The notes: generated from the letters alone by a model not told the origin. 64,000 nt of DNA from JANWXD01 sp037446115 (GCA_037446115.1 JBBIJF010000012.1:1-64000); one strand, 5' to 3'; shown: positions 41,705 to 51,085, numbered from the stretch's first letter. Made by a program: numbers and translations.

Positions 41705-42690
41705 GAGCGCACACGATCGAAGATTGCCGCGATCCGGCCGGGAGGATTGGCAATCAGAGCTCGAGCGAAGTTTCTCACCTGCTGCTTGACCGCCTCCTCG
41801 CGGACGTATTCGACCGGAGATTTTCCGTCAATGCGCGCCAGCAGCAGCGCCCCGAGGTGCCGGATGACGCCCGCCTGGAACTGCTCGGGATCTCCGGGGA
41901 GTTCGCCTTCGAGAGTCTGCCAGAACACGGCTGCCAGCTCTGCATAGCGCGGCGCCCACTCCGGCCGGTGAAATGATTTCAGGAGCAGGTGGTTCAGCAG
42001 GAAGGCGGCGTCAAAGACCGGGTCGCCGAAATGGATCACCTCGAAGTCAATGGCCATGATGCCGCCGTCCCAGACCAGGAAATTCTTCGGGCTCCAGTCG
42101 CCGTGGACGAGACACAGGCGCCGTTGCGAGTAGCTCTCCACAAGCCGGTGGAAGAATTCTGCGAGGTCCGGATGCCGGGCGGCAGTGGCGCGGTAGTAGG
42201 GATCCAGGCGCAACTCGTCGAAGACGCTCTGATCCCCGAAGCGGGCGGCGGCGCCGGCGTCCAGCCAGGAGGCTTGCATGATGCGCGCAAGCAGGGATGC
42301 GGCGCACCGCGAAACGGCGGGGTCGGCGCGGCCCTCCATCAGGAGCGACTTCCAGGTTCGCGCGTGCGCGGGAGCCGCCGTCATGGCGAAGGCATAGTTC
42401 TCGCGGTCCTCGAAAACCACGGCCGGGACCGCACCGGGCGGCAGATGAGGCGCAAGCCAGCGCAAGGCGGCGGCTTCGCGGAATACACGGCTGCGACTGG
42501 AAAACCAGTCCTGCTCCACGCGCAGCCTGGCAAGAGATTGCTTCACCACAAAACGCCGCTGCAGTCCCTCGACCAAAAGCACGGTGTTGGAGACGCCGCC
42601 GCCGAGCGGAGTAACACGGAGCGAATCCTCATCGAAGCCGAGGCGCTCGGCGACGAACAGTGCGGCGTTGGAGACGTCCAGATCAAGCAA
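41701..42690 (-). CDS. APH/methylthioribose-kinase-like small-molecule phosphotransferase
   Basis: 329 residues. The kinase fold is clear: FVVKQSLARLRVEQDW (nucleotide-binding lysine), catalytic loop LVHGDWSPKNFLV and the metal-binding Asp in MAIDFEVIHFGDPVFDAAFL. The VVKQ and HGDWSPKN text recalls 5-methylthioribose kinase more than antibiotic kinases, but the match is partial. TTG start at 42690 with a TATCAT hexamer 6 bases upstream. Translationally coupled (ATGA) to the enolase paralogue. Confidence 0.78.
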   Translation of the reverse strand: MLDLDVSNAALFVAERLGFDEDSLRVTPLGGGVSNTVLLVEGLQRRFVVKQSLARLRVEQDWFSSRSRVFREAAALRWLAPHLPPGAVPAVVFEDRENYAFAMTAAPAHARTWKSLLMEGRADPAVSRCAASLLARIMQASWLDAGAAARFGDQSVFDELRLDPYYRATAARHPDLAEFFHRLVESYSQRRLCLVHGDWSPKNFLVWDGGIMAIDFEVIHFGDPVFDAAFLLNHLLLKSFHRPEWAPRYAELAAVFWQTLEGELPGDPEQFQAGVIRHLGALLLARIDGKSPVEYVREEAVKQQVRNFARALIANPPGRIAAIFDRVRS

Positions 42691-42696
42691 ACGGCT

Positions 42697-42702
42697 ATGA
42701 TA
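42697..42702 (-). promoter_or_regulatory. -10-like TATCAT 6 bases before the kinase TTG start
   Basis: Minus strand TATCAT (42702-42697), then six bases, then TTG 42690. Predicts a leaderless mRNA; no Shine-Dalgarno sequence or good -35 seen. Confidence 0.35.
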
Positions 42703-42716
42703 ACAGCGGCGCCGCG

Positions 42717-43925
42717 TCAGCCGCCGCCGGCGAGACGGCCGAACCAGGAACGCAACAGGGAGGCTTTTGGAGCAGCGGGAGCTGACTGGCCGAGCAGGCG
42801 GGAAGCGAGCTCCGCCAGACTGCGTCCGATGGCGCTGTCAGCGGGTGCGGGGCGGCCGTTCATCTGGGCTTTTGTCAGAGCCGCAGCGTCTTCGGGAATC
42901 ACGTGGAAGACGGGAAGGCCGACGGCTTTGGCGGCGCCTTCCGGATCCAGGCCCACTCCCCGGCGCTGGCGGTTCAGAACGAGCCGGACCTGGGCCGCGG
43001 CAATTCCCGCGCGCTGCAAGTACGCCACGACCCGGCGCGCCCCGTAGAGCGCCGCCGGCTCGCCCGAGGTCACCAGAAGCAACTCGTCGCTGCGCTGGAC
43101 GAGGTCGAGACTCCACTTGGTGAAAGGGGCTCCCACGTCCACGAGGACGAGCTCGTAGCGGGCCCGGGCGTGCTCCAGCATCTCTGCGGGGCCGTGACTT
43201 TCGGTGGTGGTGTCGGCGGGATTTTCCGGCCCCAGCAAAACGTCAAAGCCCTGAAAGTGCACCACCAGAGCTTTCCAGAGGTCGTCGTCCAGGTGGGTCA
43301 CATTGGTCAGCGCATCCACGAAGCTGTACGGGCTTTTGATCTTTAACAGGAAGGAGACCGGACTCGTGAGCGGATCCAGGTCCGCCAGCAACACCTTGCC
43401 GGAACCCAGCCGGCCGGCTTGCCAAGCCAGGTTGATGGTCACGGTGGTGGCACCGCTGGCTCCTTTGGCCGGCAGGACGCACCAGACGCGCCCGAGACGC
43501 TCGGCAGGCGGCTGGCGCGCGGCCAGGAACTGCCGCGCGCGTTCGAAGGCGGGCTCGAGCTGGTCGGTTGTGAACGGCCGGAGCAGGAATCCCGCGGCTC
43601 CCAGGCGCACGGTGCGCAGAATCAGATTCGGATCGTTGCGGCCGAGCAGCGTGATCACCGGCACGCGGGAGGTGATACTGGGGCTTTGTTGCAGCAGTTC
43701 CAGCGCCCGCGCCGTATCCGTCTCTACGTCCAAGAAACAAAGATCCAGGGGCAGGGTTCGCAACAACCGCACCAGTTCTTCCGGGCCCGGGTAGGCATCC
43801 CACTCCGCCGTGCGCAGCCGGGGAGCGCAGCGGGTCAACAGGCCAAGCAGTTCGGCCGCCATCTCCCGATTGGGACACAGCACCAAGGCCTGCCAGTCTT
43901 CCGGAAAGGATGGAACGGGGTTCAT
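42717..43925 (-). CDS. CpaE-like protein: receiver-like domain plus MinD/ParA-type ATPase
   Basis: 402 residues. Residues 1-125 look like a response-regulator domain (ALVLCPNREMAAELLGLL, LCFLDVETD with the Asp, GAAGFLLRPFTTDQL with Arg where the conserved Lys would be). Residues about 140-375 are a ParA/MinD ATPase with a modified Walker A (AKGASGATTVTINLAWQ), LLADLDPLTSPVSFLL and VLVDVGAPFTKWSLDLV. This is the layout of CpaE/TadZ, which positions type IV pili of the Tad class, but no tad genes are nearby. ATG 43925 was chosen over an ATG 13 codons upstream. Confidence 0.82.
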   Translation of the reverse strand: MNPVPSFPEDWQALVLCPNREMAAELLGLLTRCAPRLRTAEWDAYPGPEELVRLLRTLPLDLCFLDVETDTARALELLQQSPSITSRVPVITLLGRNDPNLILRTVRLGAAGFLLRPFTTDQLEPAFERARQFLAARQPPAERLGRVWCVLPAKGASGATTVTINLAWQAGRLGSGKVLLADLDPLTSPVSFLLKIKSPYSFVDALTNVTHLDDDLWKALVVHFQGFDVLLGPENPADTTTESHGPAEMLEHARARYELVLVDVGAPFTKWSLDLVQRSDELLLVTSGEPAALYGARRVVAYLQRAGIAAAQVRLVLNRQRRGVGLDPEGAAKAVGLPVFHVIPEDAAALTKAQMNGRPAPADSAIGRSLAELASRLLGQSAPAAPKASLLRSWFGRLAGGG

Positions 43926-44076
43926 GGATGGCCCACAGGCATTTCGCGCGGATGTCTCCACCAAGCAGATCGGACAGGGGTCAAAAAGTTTGAGAACTCC
44001 GGCGCTGCGCGGCGACTAAGGTATTGGAATCCAACGCCGATAAAAGCACTGTGCCGGCACGCCCGGCCCGTACGCC

Positions 44077-44724
44077 ATGCGAGACCTGAATCGGACGTAC
44101 AGCGTCGGCTGCTGCGAAGCGCAGCCCCTCACTGCCCGAGGACTACAAGCGGTGGTTGAAGAGGCAGTGGATCTTGAGTGGGCCTGGTCGGCCTTCTCAC
44201 TGGAAGCCGGGCGTCAGAGCCTCGCGGTGCACCCGCCCTCGGTGCTCGTGGTGGACAAAAGCTTCGGCATCCAGAACGTGCTGGAGTGGATCGTGGCGAT
44301 ACCGGACCGCGCGCGCACCGCGGTAGTGGTATGGGGCCTGTCCATCAGTGAAGCCGAAGCGCTACGCCTGCTGCAGGCGGGAACAAAAGGGGTGATCCGC
44401 AAGTCGGCGGAGATCGCCAGCATCCTGTTGTGCCTGCGCACCGTGGCTTCCGGTTCCACGTGGATGGAAGACGTGCTGTTCCACGGTAACGGGCGGCGGA
44501 TCCGCGCACACCGCTCCGAACTCACCCCACGCGAACGCCAGGTGCTGCAACTGGTCGAACAGGGGATGAAAAACAGCGAGATCGCCCGGGAACTGGGCAT
44601 CCAGCCCGGAACCGTCAAGATCCACTTGAAACACATCTTCGAGAAGACAGGCGTGCGGGGCCGCTACGGCCTGGCCCTGTCGAATTTCCGCGACAAAAAC
44701 CCCTCCACCTGGCACCAGATGTAA
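44077..44724 (+). CDS. LuxR/NarL-type regulator with degenerate receiver domain
   Basis: 215 residues. The C-terminal 65 residues are a GerE/LuxR helix-turn-helix (LTPRERQVLQLVEQGMKNSE, IARELGIQPGTVKIHLKHIF). The N-terminal half has the receiver pattern: Asp in SVLVVDKSFG and Lys in GTKGVIRKSAE, but the acidic pocket after strand 1 is replaced (VGCCEAQPLT), so normal phosphorylation is doubtful. No histidine kinase gene adjoins it. Lies divergent from the CpaE-like gene. Confidence 0.82.
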   Translation: MRDLNRTYSVGCCEAQPLTARGLQAVVEEAVDLEWAWSAFSLEAGRQSLAVHPPSVLVVDKSFGIQNVLEWIVAIPDRARTAVVVWGLSISEAEALRLLQAGTKGVIRKSAEIASILLCLRTVASGSTWMEDVLFHGNGRRIRAHRSELTPRERQVLQLVEQGMKNSEIARELGIQPGTVKIHLKHIFEKTGVRGRYGLALSNFRDKNPSTWHQM

Positions 44725-44742
44725 CGCCCGGCTCGCCGCCCG

Positions 44743-44748
44743 TAAGAT
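44743..44748 (+). promoter_or_regulatory. -10-like TAAGAT before the 357-residue membrane protein
   Basis: TAAGAT lies 30 bases before ATG 44779; a GGAAGGGACGG ribosome binding site lies between. No clear -35. Confidence 0.3.
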
Positions 44749-44778
44749 GGGGACAAGCCCTTTCGGAAGGGACGGTTC

Positions 44779-45852
44779 ATGGGCCGGAGTCGGTTCATTC
44801 GCAATCTGGAGGCCTGGGCGTACGTGGAAATCTTTCTGGTGGCGGCGGTCACCACTGTGCTCGGCGTGCGCCTGTTCCTGGACTTGACCGGCTACCCGCA
44901 GCTGGGCGTCGGCGGCCTGCACATTGCGCATGTGCTCTGGGGCGGGTTGCTGATGCTGGCCGCCCTGATCATCCTGCTGTCGTTTTTGAGCAAGGCGGCG
45001 CACCGCACGGCGGCGCTGACCGGGGGCACGGGTTTCGGACTGTTTATTGACGAAATCGGCAAGTTCGTGACGCAAGACCACAATTACTTCTTCGCACCGG
45101 CTCCGGCGCTGATCTACGCAGCATTCGTGCTGACGCTGCTGGCGGTTCACGGGATCCGCGCGGCGCGAGGCTACTCCGAACAGGAGTACCTCATGAATGC
45201 CCTGCGGCAGATGGAAGAGGTGGCGCTGCACGATCTGACGGAAGAGGAGCGCGACCGCGCCTTGTGGTACCTGGAGCGAAGCGATCCCTCGCATCCGCTC
45301 GTGCCCACGCTGCGCCGGCTCGTCGAGCAGGCGGCGCCGGCGCCGTCACGGCCCCCTTCCTGGTTTGCACGCGGCAAACGAGCGCTCGCAGCCGCCTATC
45401 GCCGGATCTCCCGTCTTCCGGGATTCACAGCGGGCGTGGTGGGGTTGTTCCTGTTCCAGCTGGGGGCCAGCCTGCTGTATGCCATCGTGCTGGTCTTCTT
45501 CGTGGGACTGGGCTGGGAGAGGCTGCAGGAGATGCGGCTGTTCGGCGCCGCCGCGGAGCGCCTGGAGCACCTGACGTTTCCGGACGCGGCGCAACTGGCT
45601 TCTTCGGCTGTGGCCGGCGTGTTCACCCTGCTGGGCGTCATGCGCATCCGGCGGTCCCGGCTGGCGGCGTTTGCCATGTTTGAACGCTCGGCCCTGATTT
45701 CGATCTTTCTGACGCAGTTTTTCAGTTTTTATAAAGAGCAGTTCTCGGCGCTGGCGGGGCTACTGGTGAACGTTCTGATCCTGATCGCGGTGCGCTTCGT
45801 CATGGAGCAGGAGCGGGTGGCGGCCCACGGGAGGGTGCGTCAGCGGCCCTGA
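44779..45852 (+). CDS. Polytopic membrane protein of unknown function
   Basis: 357 residues with a first block of three to four helices (residues 12-125, such as VEIFLVAAVTTVLGVRLFL and LLMLAALIILLSFL), a cytoplasmic region of about 90 charged residues (MEEVALHDLTEEERDRALWY), then a second block of four helices (about 220-350). ALTGGTGFGLFIDEIGKFVT with charged residues inside a membrane block is distinctive. I do not recognise the family. Its 3' end overlaps the convergent CRTAC1 gene by 13 bp. Confidence 0.72.
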   Translation: MGRSRFIRNLEAWAYVEIFLVAAVTTVLGVRLFLDLTGYPQLGVGGLHIAHVLWGGLLMLAALIILLSFLSKAAHRTAALTGGTGFGLFIDEIGKFVTQDHNYFFAPAPALIYAAFVLTLLAVHGIRAARGYSEQEYLMNALRQMEEVALHDLTEEERDRALWYLERSDPSHPLVPTLRRLVEQAAPAPSRPPSWFARGKRALAAAYRRISRLPGFTAGVVGLFLFQLGASLLYAIVLVFFVGLGWERLQEMRLFGAAAERLEHLTFPDAAQLASSAVAGVFTLLGVMRIRRSRLAAFAMFERSALISIFLTQFFSFYKEQFSALAGLLVNVLILIAVRFVMEQERVAAHGRVRQRP

Positions 45853-47612
45853 ACCAGAGTCACGACGCGGTTGGCGGGACCGCCCCCGAAGCTTTGCCGC
45901 GTCCCGCCCGGCCAGAGGACCTCGATGCGGTCGTAGACTTCGCTGGGGCCGAGCCCGAAATGGAGGCGCGCATCGTTCTGCGAAAGGAAACTGGAGCCGG
46001 TCTGGATTTCTCCGGAAAGGCGCCGGCCGCCGGCGTAAACGAAGACGCGGGCTCCGACGGCATCGCGGTTCGACGCCGTGCCGACGCAGCGGACCAACAG
46101 CCAGTTTCCGCGCGGCTGCGCCCGATTCTTGAGCAGACTCGGCCTGTCGCCCAGATTGTTGACGACGATCTCCAGGCTGCCGTCGTTATCCAAATCGCCG
46201 TGGGCGGAACCCCGGGACACCCGAAGCTGGCGTACGCCTTCGCCGGCCTGTGAGGAGACATCCACAAACCGGCCGTTGCCTGCGTTCCAAAACAGCAGGC
46301 GGGGCTGGCGGAAGCGTGCGCCGAAGGAGGCACGATCCACCTCGGGGTAAACGTGTCCGTTAACGAGGAACAGGTCTTTGCGCCCGTCGTTGTCCACGTC
46401 CAGGAAGTGAACGCCCCAGCCGACATAGGCTGCGTGCAGGCCCAGGCCGGCCACGTTGACCAGATCCGTGAACGTCCCGTCGCCGTTGTTGCGATATAGA
46501 TTGGGCACATCATCGCTAAAGTTCGTCTTGGCGATGTCCACAAAGCCGTCTTCGTCGTAGTCGGCTGCGGCGACGCCCATGCCGGCCTGCTCCTGGCCGT
46601 CCTCGTTGAGGGCGACCCCGGCAGGAATTCCGATTTCTTCGAACGTGCCGTTTCCGAGGTTGCGGTACAGCAGGCTGGGGGTGGAGTCGCAGGCCACGTA
46701 AAGGTCAGGCCAACCGTCATTGTCAAAGTCCGAGGAGATCACGGTGAAGCCGTAGCAGCCTGTGGTCTTTGCGATGCCGCTTACTTCCGACACGTCCCGA
46801 AAACGCCCGCCGCCCTCGTTGTGAAACAAACGGTTTCGTCCAAAGGGCAAACCGCGCGGGCCGCAGAGCACCGGCAGGCCTTTCCACTGACAGTACCCGC
46901 TGCTTCCCGGCTCCGGCACGTTGCGGCGATCAAAGTCCAGGTACTCGGCTACGGCCAGATCCAGTCTGCCATCCAGGTCGTAGTCGAAAAAGGAACATCC
47001 CGTGTCCCAACGCACGCGTTCGGAGACCAATCCGGCGGCTCGGGTGACGTCTTGGAAGGTTCCGTCGCCCCGGTTGCGGTAGAGAACGCTCTGACCGTAG
47101 TAGGTCACGAACAGATCACGCAAGCCGTCGTTATCGTAATCGGCCGCGCACGCTCCCTGCCCCCAGCCGCTCCGGGCCAGCCCGGCGTTCTCGGTGACGT
47201 CCTCAAAACGGAGCCCGCCCAGGTTGCGATACAGGCGGCTGGTGGGAGCGCGCCGGCCGGCGGCAGACTCCCATGTGCCCCCGTTGACCCAAAACAGGTC
47301 GGGCCGGTTGTCGTTGTCAAAGTCAAAGATGGCCACGCCTGATCCGGTGGTCTCGAGAATGTACCTCTTGCTCTCCGGGTGGCCGCTGACATGCACATCC
47401 ACCAAACCGGCCTCCGCGGCGACGTCCTGAAAATCCAGCGGCAGGGAAGGAACTCGTGTCTCAACCGGCGGAGCGTGCCGCGCCGTCCGGCCGGAACCGA
47501 CCATCCCTTGGGGGATCACAGGCTGGCGGGCGGCAAGCAGTGCCATCGCACACGCAAGGAGCTGCACGCCGCGCCTCCGGCGAACAAGAGCCTCGGCGGA
47601 GGTTGCCTGCAA
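45840..47612 (-). CDS. Exported CRTAC1-type FG-GAP / ASPIC-UnbV repeat protein
   Basis: About 590 residues. Many calcium-binding FG-GAP/VCBS-type blocks with the pattern DxDxDGxxDL are present (FDFDNDNRPDLFWVNG, ADYDNDGLRDLFVTY, FDYDLDGRLDLAVAE, FLDVDNDGRKDLFLVNG). The C-terminus is an ASPIC/UnbV domain (GARVFVYAGGRRLSGEIQ, DARLHFGLGPSEVYDRIEVLWPGG). A signal-like segment (VQLLACAMALLAARQP) follows the TTG at 47612, which I favour; the frame is open to 47693, where it would overlap the TonB receptor gene. It lies 40 bp downstream of that gene on the same strand and is likely in its operon. Function of this family is unknown; a beta-propeller is expected. Confidence 0.85.
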   Translation of the reverse strand: MQATSAEALVRRRRGVQLLACAMALLAARQPVIPQGMVGSGRTARHAPPVETRVPSLPLDFQDVAAEAGLVDVHVSGHPESKRYILETTGSGVAIFDFDNDNRPDLFWVNGGTWESAAGRRAPTSRLYRNLGGLRFEDVTENAGLARSGWGQGACAADYDNDGLRDLFVTYYGQSVLYRNRGDGTFQDVTRAAGLVSERVRWDTGCSFFDYDLDGRLDLAVAEYLDFDRRNVPEPGSSGYCQWKGLPVLCGPRGLPFGRNRLFHNEGGGRFRDVSEVSGIAKTTGCYGFTVISSDFDNDGWPDLYVACDSTPSLLYRNLGNGTFEEIGIPAGVALNEDGQEQAGMGVAAADYDEDGFVDIAKTNFSDDVPNLYRNNGDGTFTDLVNVAGLGLHAAYVGWGVHFLDVDNDGRKDLFLVNGHVYPEVDRASFGARFRQPRLLFWNAGNGRFVDVSSQAGEGVRQLRVSRGSAHGDLDNDGSLEIVVNNLGDRPSLLKNRAQPRGNWLLVRCVGTASNRDAVGARVFVYAGGRRLSGEIQTGSSFLSQNDARLHFGLGPSEVYDRIEVLWPGGTRQSFGGGPANRVVTLVQGR

Positions 47613-47652
47613 GGCAGCGTTTGTTCGGATCCGCCGGCCCCAGCGCAACAAA

Positions 47653-50600
47653 CTAAAACAGAATCTTGAGGCCGAACTGGACGTTGCGCGCACCGAGTGC
47701 GCTGGTGACCTGGCCGAAGCGCGACGGATCGGCGATGTTCGTCACAATCCCCTGAGGATTCAGATTCAGCCGGTTGAACAGATTGAAGAACTCGGCGCGA
47801 AAGTCAATGTTGCCCTTTTCGCCCAGGAATGGCGCCGGGAACCTGCGGATCACGTTAAGGTTGGTGTTGGCGAATCCGGGCCCGGTGAACACATTGCGGC
47901 CCAGGGTGCCCGGACGGCCCGGGGCGGGTTTGGGGAAGTCGCTGACGCGAAACACTCCGTTCAGCCACTCCTCCCGGCTCCATCCGCTGCGTTTGGAGAA
48001 GGCGGGAGCGTCCAGGCGGTCGTTGTTGAACCCGTCGGCGTTAAAGTCGCAGCCGTCGTTGCGGATAATGTTTCCTGCCGCATCCCGAACGGGACGGAAG
48101 GGCAGGGTGCAGATGACGTGAAACGGCGGACCGCTTTGCAGGATGGTGACGGCGCCGACCTCCCAGTTGCCGAATACGCGGCGCAGCGCGCCGGACCCTG
48201 CGGGAGCGGGCAGGGAGTACAAGAAACTCATGGCGAGCTTGTGGCGCACGTCGAAATTGGCCCGCCCCTTCTCCAGTTGCAAGTTGAAAATATCCACCAC
48301 CGGGAGATTGATGCCGAAGCTGCTTGCCGTATCGATCGCCTTGCCGAACGTATAAGCGACCTGAAGATCCAGGCCGGATCCATACCGTTTGCGCAGGCTG
48401 ACGTTGCCCCCTTCGTAATGGGAGGTGCCGAGGGCCTGGCCATACTGAATGTCGGCAAAGCTCGGGTTGAGGCGGTTCAGGCGGCCGTCGAACAAGTCTC
48501 CGGAGAACCGGTTGACGTCGTAAACCATGTACAGTTTGCGCCCGGTCGAACCGACGTAGTTGGCTTCCACAGCCAAGTCGTTGGTCAGGCTGTACTGGAT
48601 GCCAAAGAACCAGTTGAAGCTGTACTGATTGCGGAGCTGAGGATCCCAAACGGTGCTGGTAGCGGGAACACCGATCAGCCCGTTGCGCTCGTCCAGTCCG
48701 ATCCGCAAGGCGGGAAGTGCGAACTTCCAGGGTTTCGTGGTGGAAGAACTCAACCCATAAACCGGCTTCACCTCCGTCTGTTTGCTCACGGAGCCGAGGC
48801 CGAACAGGGGCAACGAGGTCTGGGCGTCGCGGTAGAACTGCCCGGCGGGCCGGTCGTAGAAGACGCCGAAGCCGGCGCGCACCGACATCCTGCCCCTACG
48901 CGTGGGGTCCCAGGCGATGCCGATCCGCGGCGCGAAATTGTTGTAGTCCACGGCATCCAGCGGGCGCTTCTGGACGGGTTTCATGTTGGCGATGCGCTCC
49001 AGGAACGTTGCGCCCTTGGGGAACGTCGCACCGACGAAGAGGTCGTCCACTTCGTCGGGATTCCAATAGACCTCCCATCGCAGTCCGAGGCTGAGCGTCA
49101 GGTTGGGCCGAACCTTCCAGTCATCCTGAATAAAGAGCCCGTGCCCGCCGAAAATGGGGCGAAAGTCAATGCCCTTCAACTCTCCGGTCTGCGGATTAAA
49201 CCCGATGTTGCTCTGCGAGAAGGGATCATCCAGGATAAAGTCAAACAGGTTTGTGAAGCTGTAGTACGGACGCGTAAAGACGTTACCAAACAGAGCCGGC
49301 TGCACGGTCCGCTGGATGATGCCTCCGAACTTGAAGGCGTGGGCGCCGCGGTTGATGCTGGTGACGTTCCTCCATTCGCGATTGTTTTGAATAAACGTGG
49401 CGTCCGAGAATCCGTTGCCGTAGGAGGCGATTCCGGGAACATTGAGCTGGGGAATGTAGCCGTGCATGACGGGAACATCGCCGCGCGCCCGGGTTCCTCC
49501 GAAGGAAAACTCGTTCAAAACGGTGGGCGAAAACACGTGCGTATAGTTCAAATTGAAATACGCCGTGTATTCCGTGCCGGGCTGGGTGAAGGCCGGGTAG
49601 ACGGAGGGCGAACCGAAAGCGACCTGGGAAAGGTTCGTCTTGGCTCCGCTTCCATAGATCCGGTCTCTGCCTTCGTTGAACACATAATCGATACGGAAAT
49701 TCCACTGTTCGCCGTCGCGGGGCAACGTCTGGGCAAACGTGCCGTTGAAGGTCAACGGGAAATTACACGGCAGGCGGCCGATCGGTGTATCCACAGGGGT
49801 CGAAGGCCCCTCGGGGAGTGAGGAGCAGGCGCCCACATTCGGGACGGCTCCGGCCAGAGGCCCGGCGAACAACCCGTCGCTCAGTTTGACGAGTTGGTTG
49901 GGGAATTCTTTCATGACGCGCGTGGAGATGTTGTTGGGGAACCGGCGCGATGCGTAGTCGATGAGCTCCGGCGTGACGGCGCCGGCAGAGAAGCCTTGGC
50001 CGAGCCCGGAGCGGAGGATGTCAAACGAGCCGAAGCCGAACAGGCGGTTTTTCAGAATCGGCCCACCGATGCTCCCGTTGTATTCATTGCGGCGGAACAC
50101 AGGCACTTTGGGCTGAAACCGGCCGTTTCGTCCGGTCAGCCGGTTGTTGGTATGGAACCAACCCACGGTGCCGTGATATTCATTCGTGCCGGACTTGGTA
50201 ATCACGTTCACCATCGCCGAGGAGTTCCGACCGTATTCGGCGGAAAAGTTGTTGACGCTGACCCGCAGCTCCTGGACGGAGTCGGCGTTGGGGCTATAGT
50301 TGGTGACACCGCCGCGGGGGCTGGCATTAACCGACGTGTTGTCCACAAGGAAACTGTTCGATTCCGCCCGCTGCCCGTTCGCGTTCAGATTGACGCCGTA
50401 CTCGGCGGCAAAGATATCGCCTGTGGCCTGGGCGTAAGCCTGGCCTCCTCCCGCCGGCAGGCCGGTCACCCCCGGCGTCAACACGACGAGCGTCATGAAA
50501 TTACGCCCGACCAACGGCAGCTGCGCGACCTGACGCTCCTGAATGTGGCCCGAAACTTTGGCTTCCCCGGTTTCGATCAGAGGGACCGCCGCCTCGACGG

Positions 50601-50985
50601 TCACCTGTGTTGTCGGCGTACCGACCTTCAGTTGTACGTTGATGGTTTTCACCTGGTCGGACTGGAGCAGGACGTTTTCCTGCACCGTGGTCTCAAATCC
50701 CGGCGCAGAGATGCGAACTGTAAACAATCCGGACGGCAGAGAGGGCACCCGAAAGTAGCCGGACTCGGAGGTCTTGACGTTACGCCTGACTCCGGTGGCC
50801 TGGTTTTCGACCACGACTTCCGCCCCCGGGACGGCGGCGTCGGAGGGATCTGTGACGTATCCTTCCAAGACGGCGGTAAACTGCCCGAATGCGGGGGCCA
50901 GGAAAGTTAACCAAGCCACTCCCAGGCGGAACTGGCGCAGGAACATTCCGCAGGAGGAAACCTCGCGAGTACTCGCGTGTGTCAT
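47653..50985 (-). CDS. Oar-like TonB-dependent outer-membrane receptor
   Basis: 1110 residues. After a signal peptide (LRQFRLGVAWLTFLAPAFGQ) come a carboxypeptidase-type regulatory beta domain (LEGYVTDPSDAAVPGAEVVV to VNVQLKVG, about residues 40-120), a plug domain (QLPLVGRNFMTLVVLTPGVTG, residues about 150-260) and a long beta-barrel ending in aromatic-rich NVQFGLKILF, the usual C-terminal Phe for BAM. Such giant receptors are typical of Acidobacteriota and import large substrates such as glycans; the substrate is unknown. ATG 50985 follows GGGAGGCGTGCC. A consensus promoter (51048-51076) and a LacI-type palindrome (51086-51097) lie upstream. Confidence 0.93.
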   Translation of the reverse strand: MTHASTREVSSCGMFLRQFRLGVAWLTFLAPAFGQFTAVLEGYVTDPSDAAVPGAEVVVENQATGVRRNVKTSESGYFRVPSLPSGLFTVRISAPGFETTVQENVLLQSDQVKTINVQLKVGTPTTQVTVEAAVPLIETGEAKVSGHIQERQVAQLPLVGRNFMTLVVLTPGVTGLPAGGGQAYAQATGDIFAAEYGVNLNANGQRAESNSFLVDNTSVNASPRGGVTNYSPNADSVQELRVSVNNFSAEYGRNSSAMVNVITKSGTNEYHGTVGWFHTNNRLTGRNGRFQPKVPVFRRNEYNGSIGGPILKNRLFGFGSFDILRSGLGQGFSAGAVTPELIDYASRRFPNNISTRVMKEFPNQLVKLSDGLFAGPLAGAVPNVGACSSLPEGPSTPVDTPIGRLPCNFPLTFNGTFAQTLPRDGEQWNFRIDYVFNEGRDRIYGSGAKTNLSQVAFGSPSVYPAFTQPGTEYTAYFNLNYTHVFSPTVLNEFSFGGTRARGDVPVMHGYIPQLNVPGIASYGNGFSDATFIQNNREWRNVTSINRGAHAFKFGGIIQRTVQPALFGNVFTRPYYSFTNLFDFILDDPFSQSNIGFNPQTGELKGIDFRPIFGGHGLFIQDDWKVRPNLTLSLGLRWEVYWNPDEVDDLFVGATFPKGATFLERIANMKPVQKRPLDAVDYNNFAPRIGIAWDPTRRGRMSVRAGFGVFYDRPAGQFYRDAQTSLPLFGLGSVSKQTEVKPVYGLSSSTTKPWKFALPALRIGLDERNGLIGVPATSTVWDPQLRNQYSFNWFFGIQYSLTNDLAVEANYVGSTGRKLYMVYDVNRFSGDLFDGRLNRLNPSFADIQYGQALGTSHYEGGNVSLRKRYGSGLDLQVAYTFGKAIDTASSFGINLPVVDIFNLQLEKGRANFDVRHKLAMSFLYSLPAPAGSGALRRVFGNWEVGAVTILQSGPPFHVICTLPFRPVRDAAGNIIRNDGCDFNADGFNNDRLDAPAFSKRSGWSREEWLNGVFRVSDFPKPAPGRPGTLGRNVFTGPGFANTNLNVIRRFPAPFLGEKGNIDFRAEFFNLFNRLNLNPQGIVTNIADPSRFGQVTSALGARNVQFGLKILF

Positions 50986-51047
50986 GGCACGCCTCCCTGA
51001 TCGAGTGTTTGGCCGTCGGCGGTGAAGCCGGGCCGGCTAACGGCAGT

Positions 51048-51076
51048 ATGCTAGCATGAATCCAGTAGGCTGTCAA
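51048..51076 (-). promoter_or_regulatory. Promoter of the TonB receptor operon
   Basis: Minus strand TTGACA (51076-51071), 17 bases, TAGCAT (51053-51048). Perfect -35 and acceptable -10; leader of about 56 bases. Confidence 0.65.
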
Positions 51077-51085
51077 TGAAAATGT

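Noticed and set aside
41701..42690. Antibiotic-resistance aminoglycoside kinase
   Set aside because: The fold is shared, but the VVKQ and HGDWSPKN blocks and coupling to an enolase paralogue fit a metabolic kinase better.
48118..49821. Open frame of 567 codons on the plus strand
   Set aside because: Antisense to the TonB receptor, whose beta-barrel text is unambiguous.
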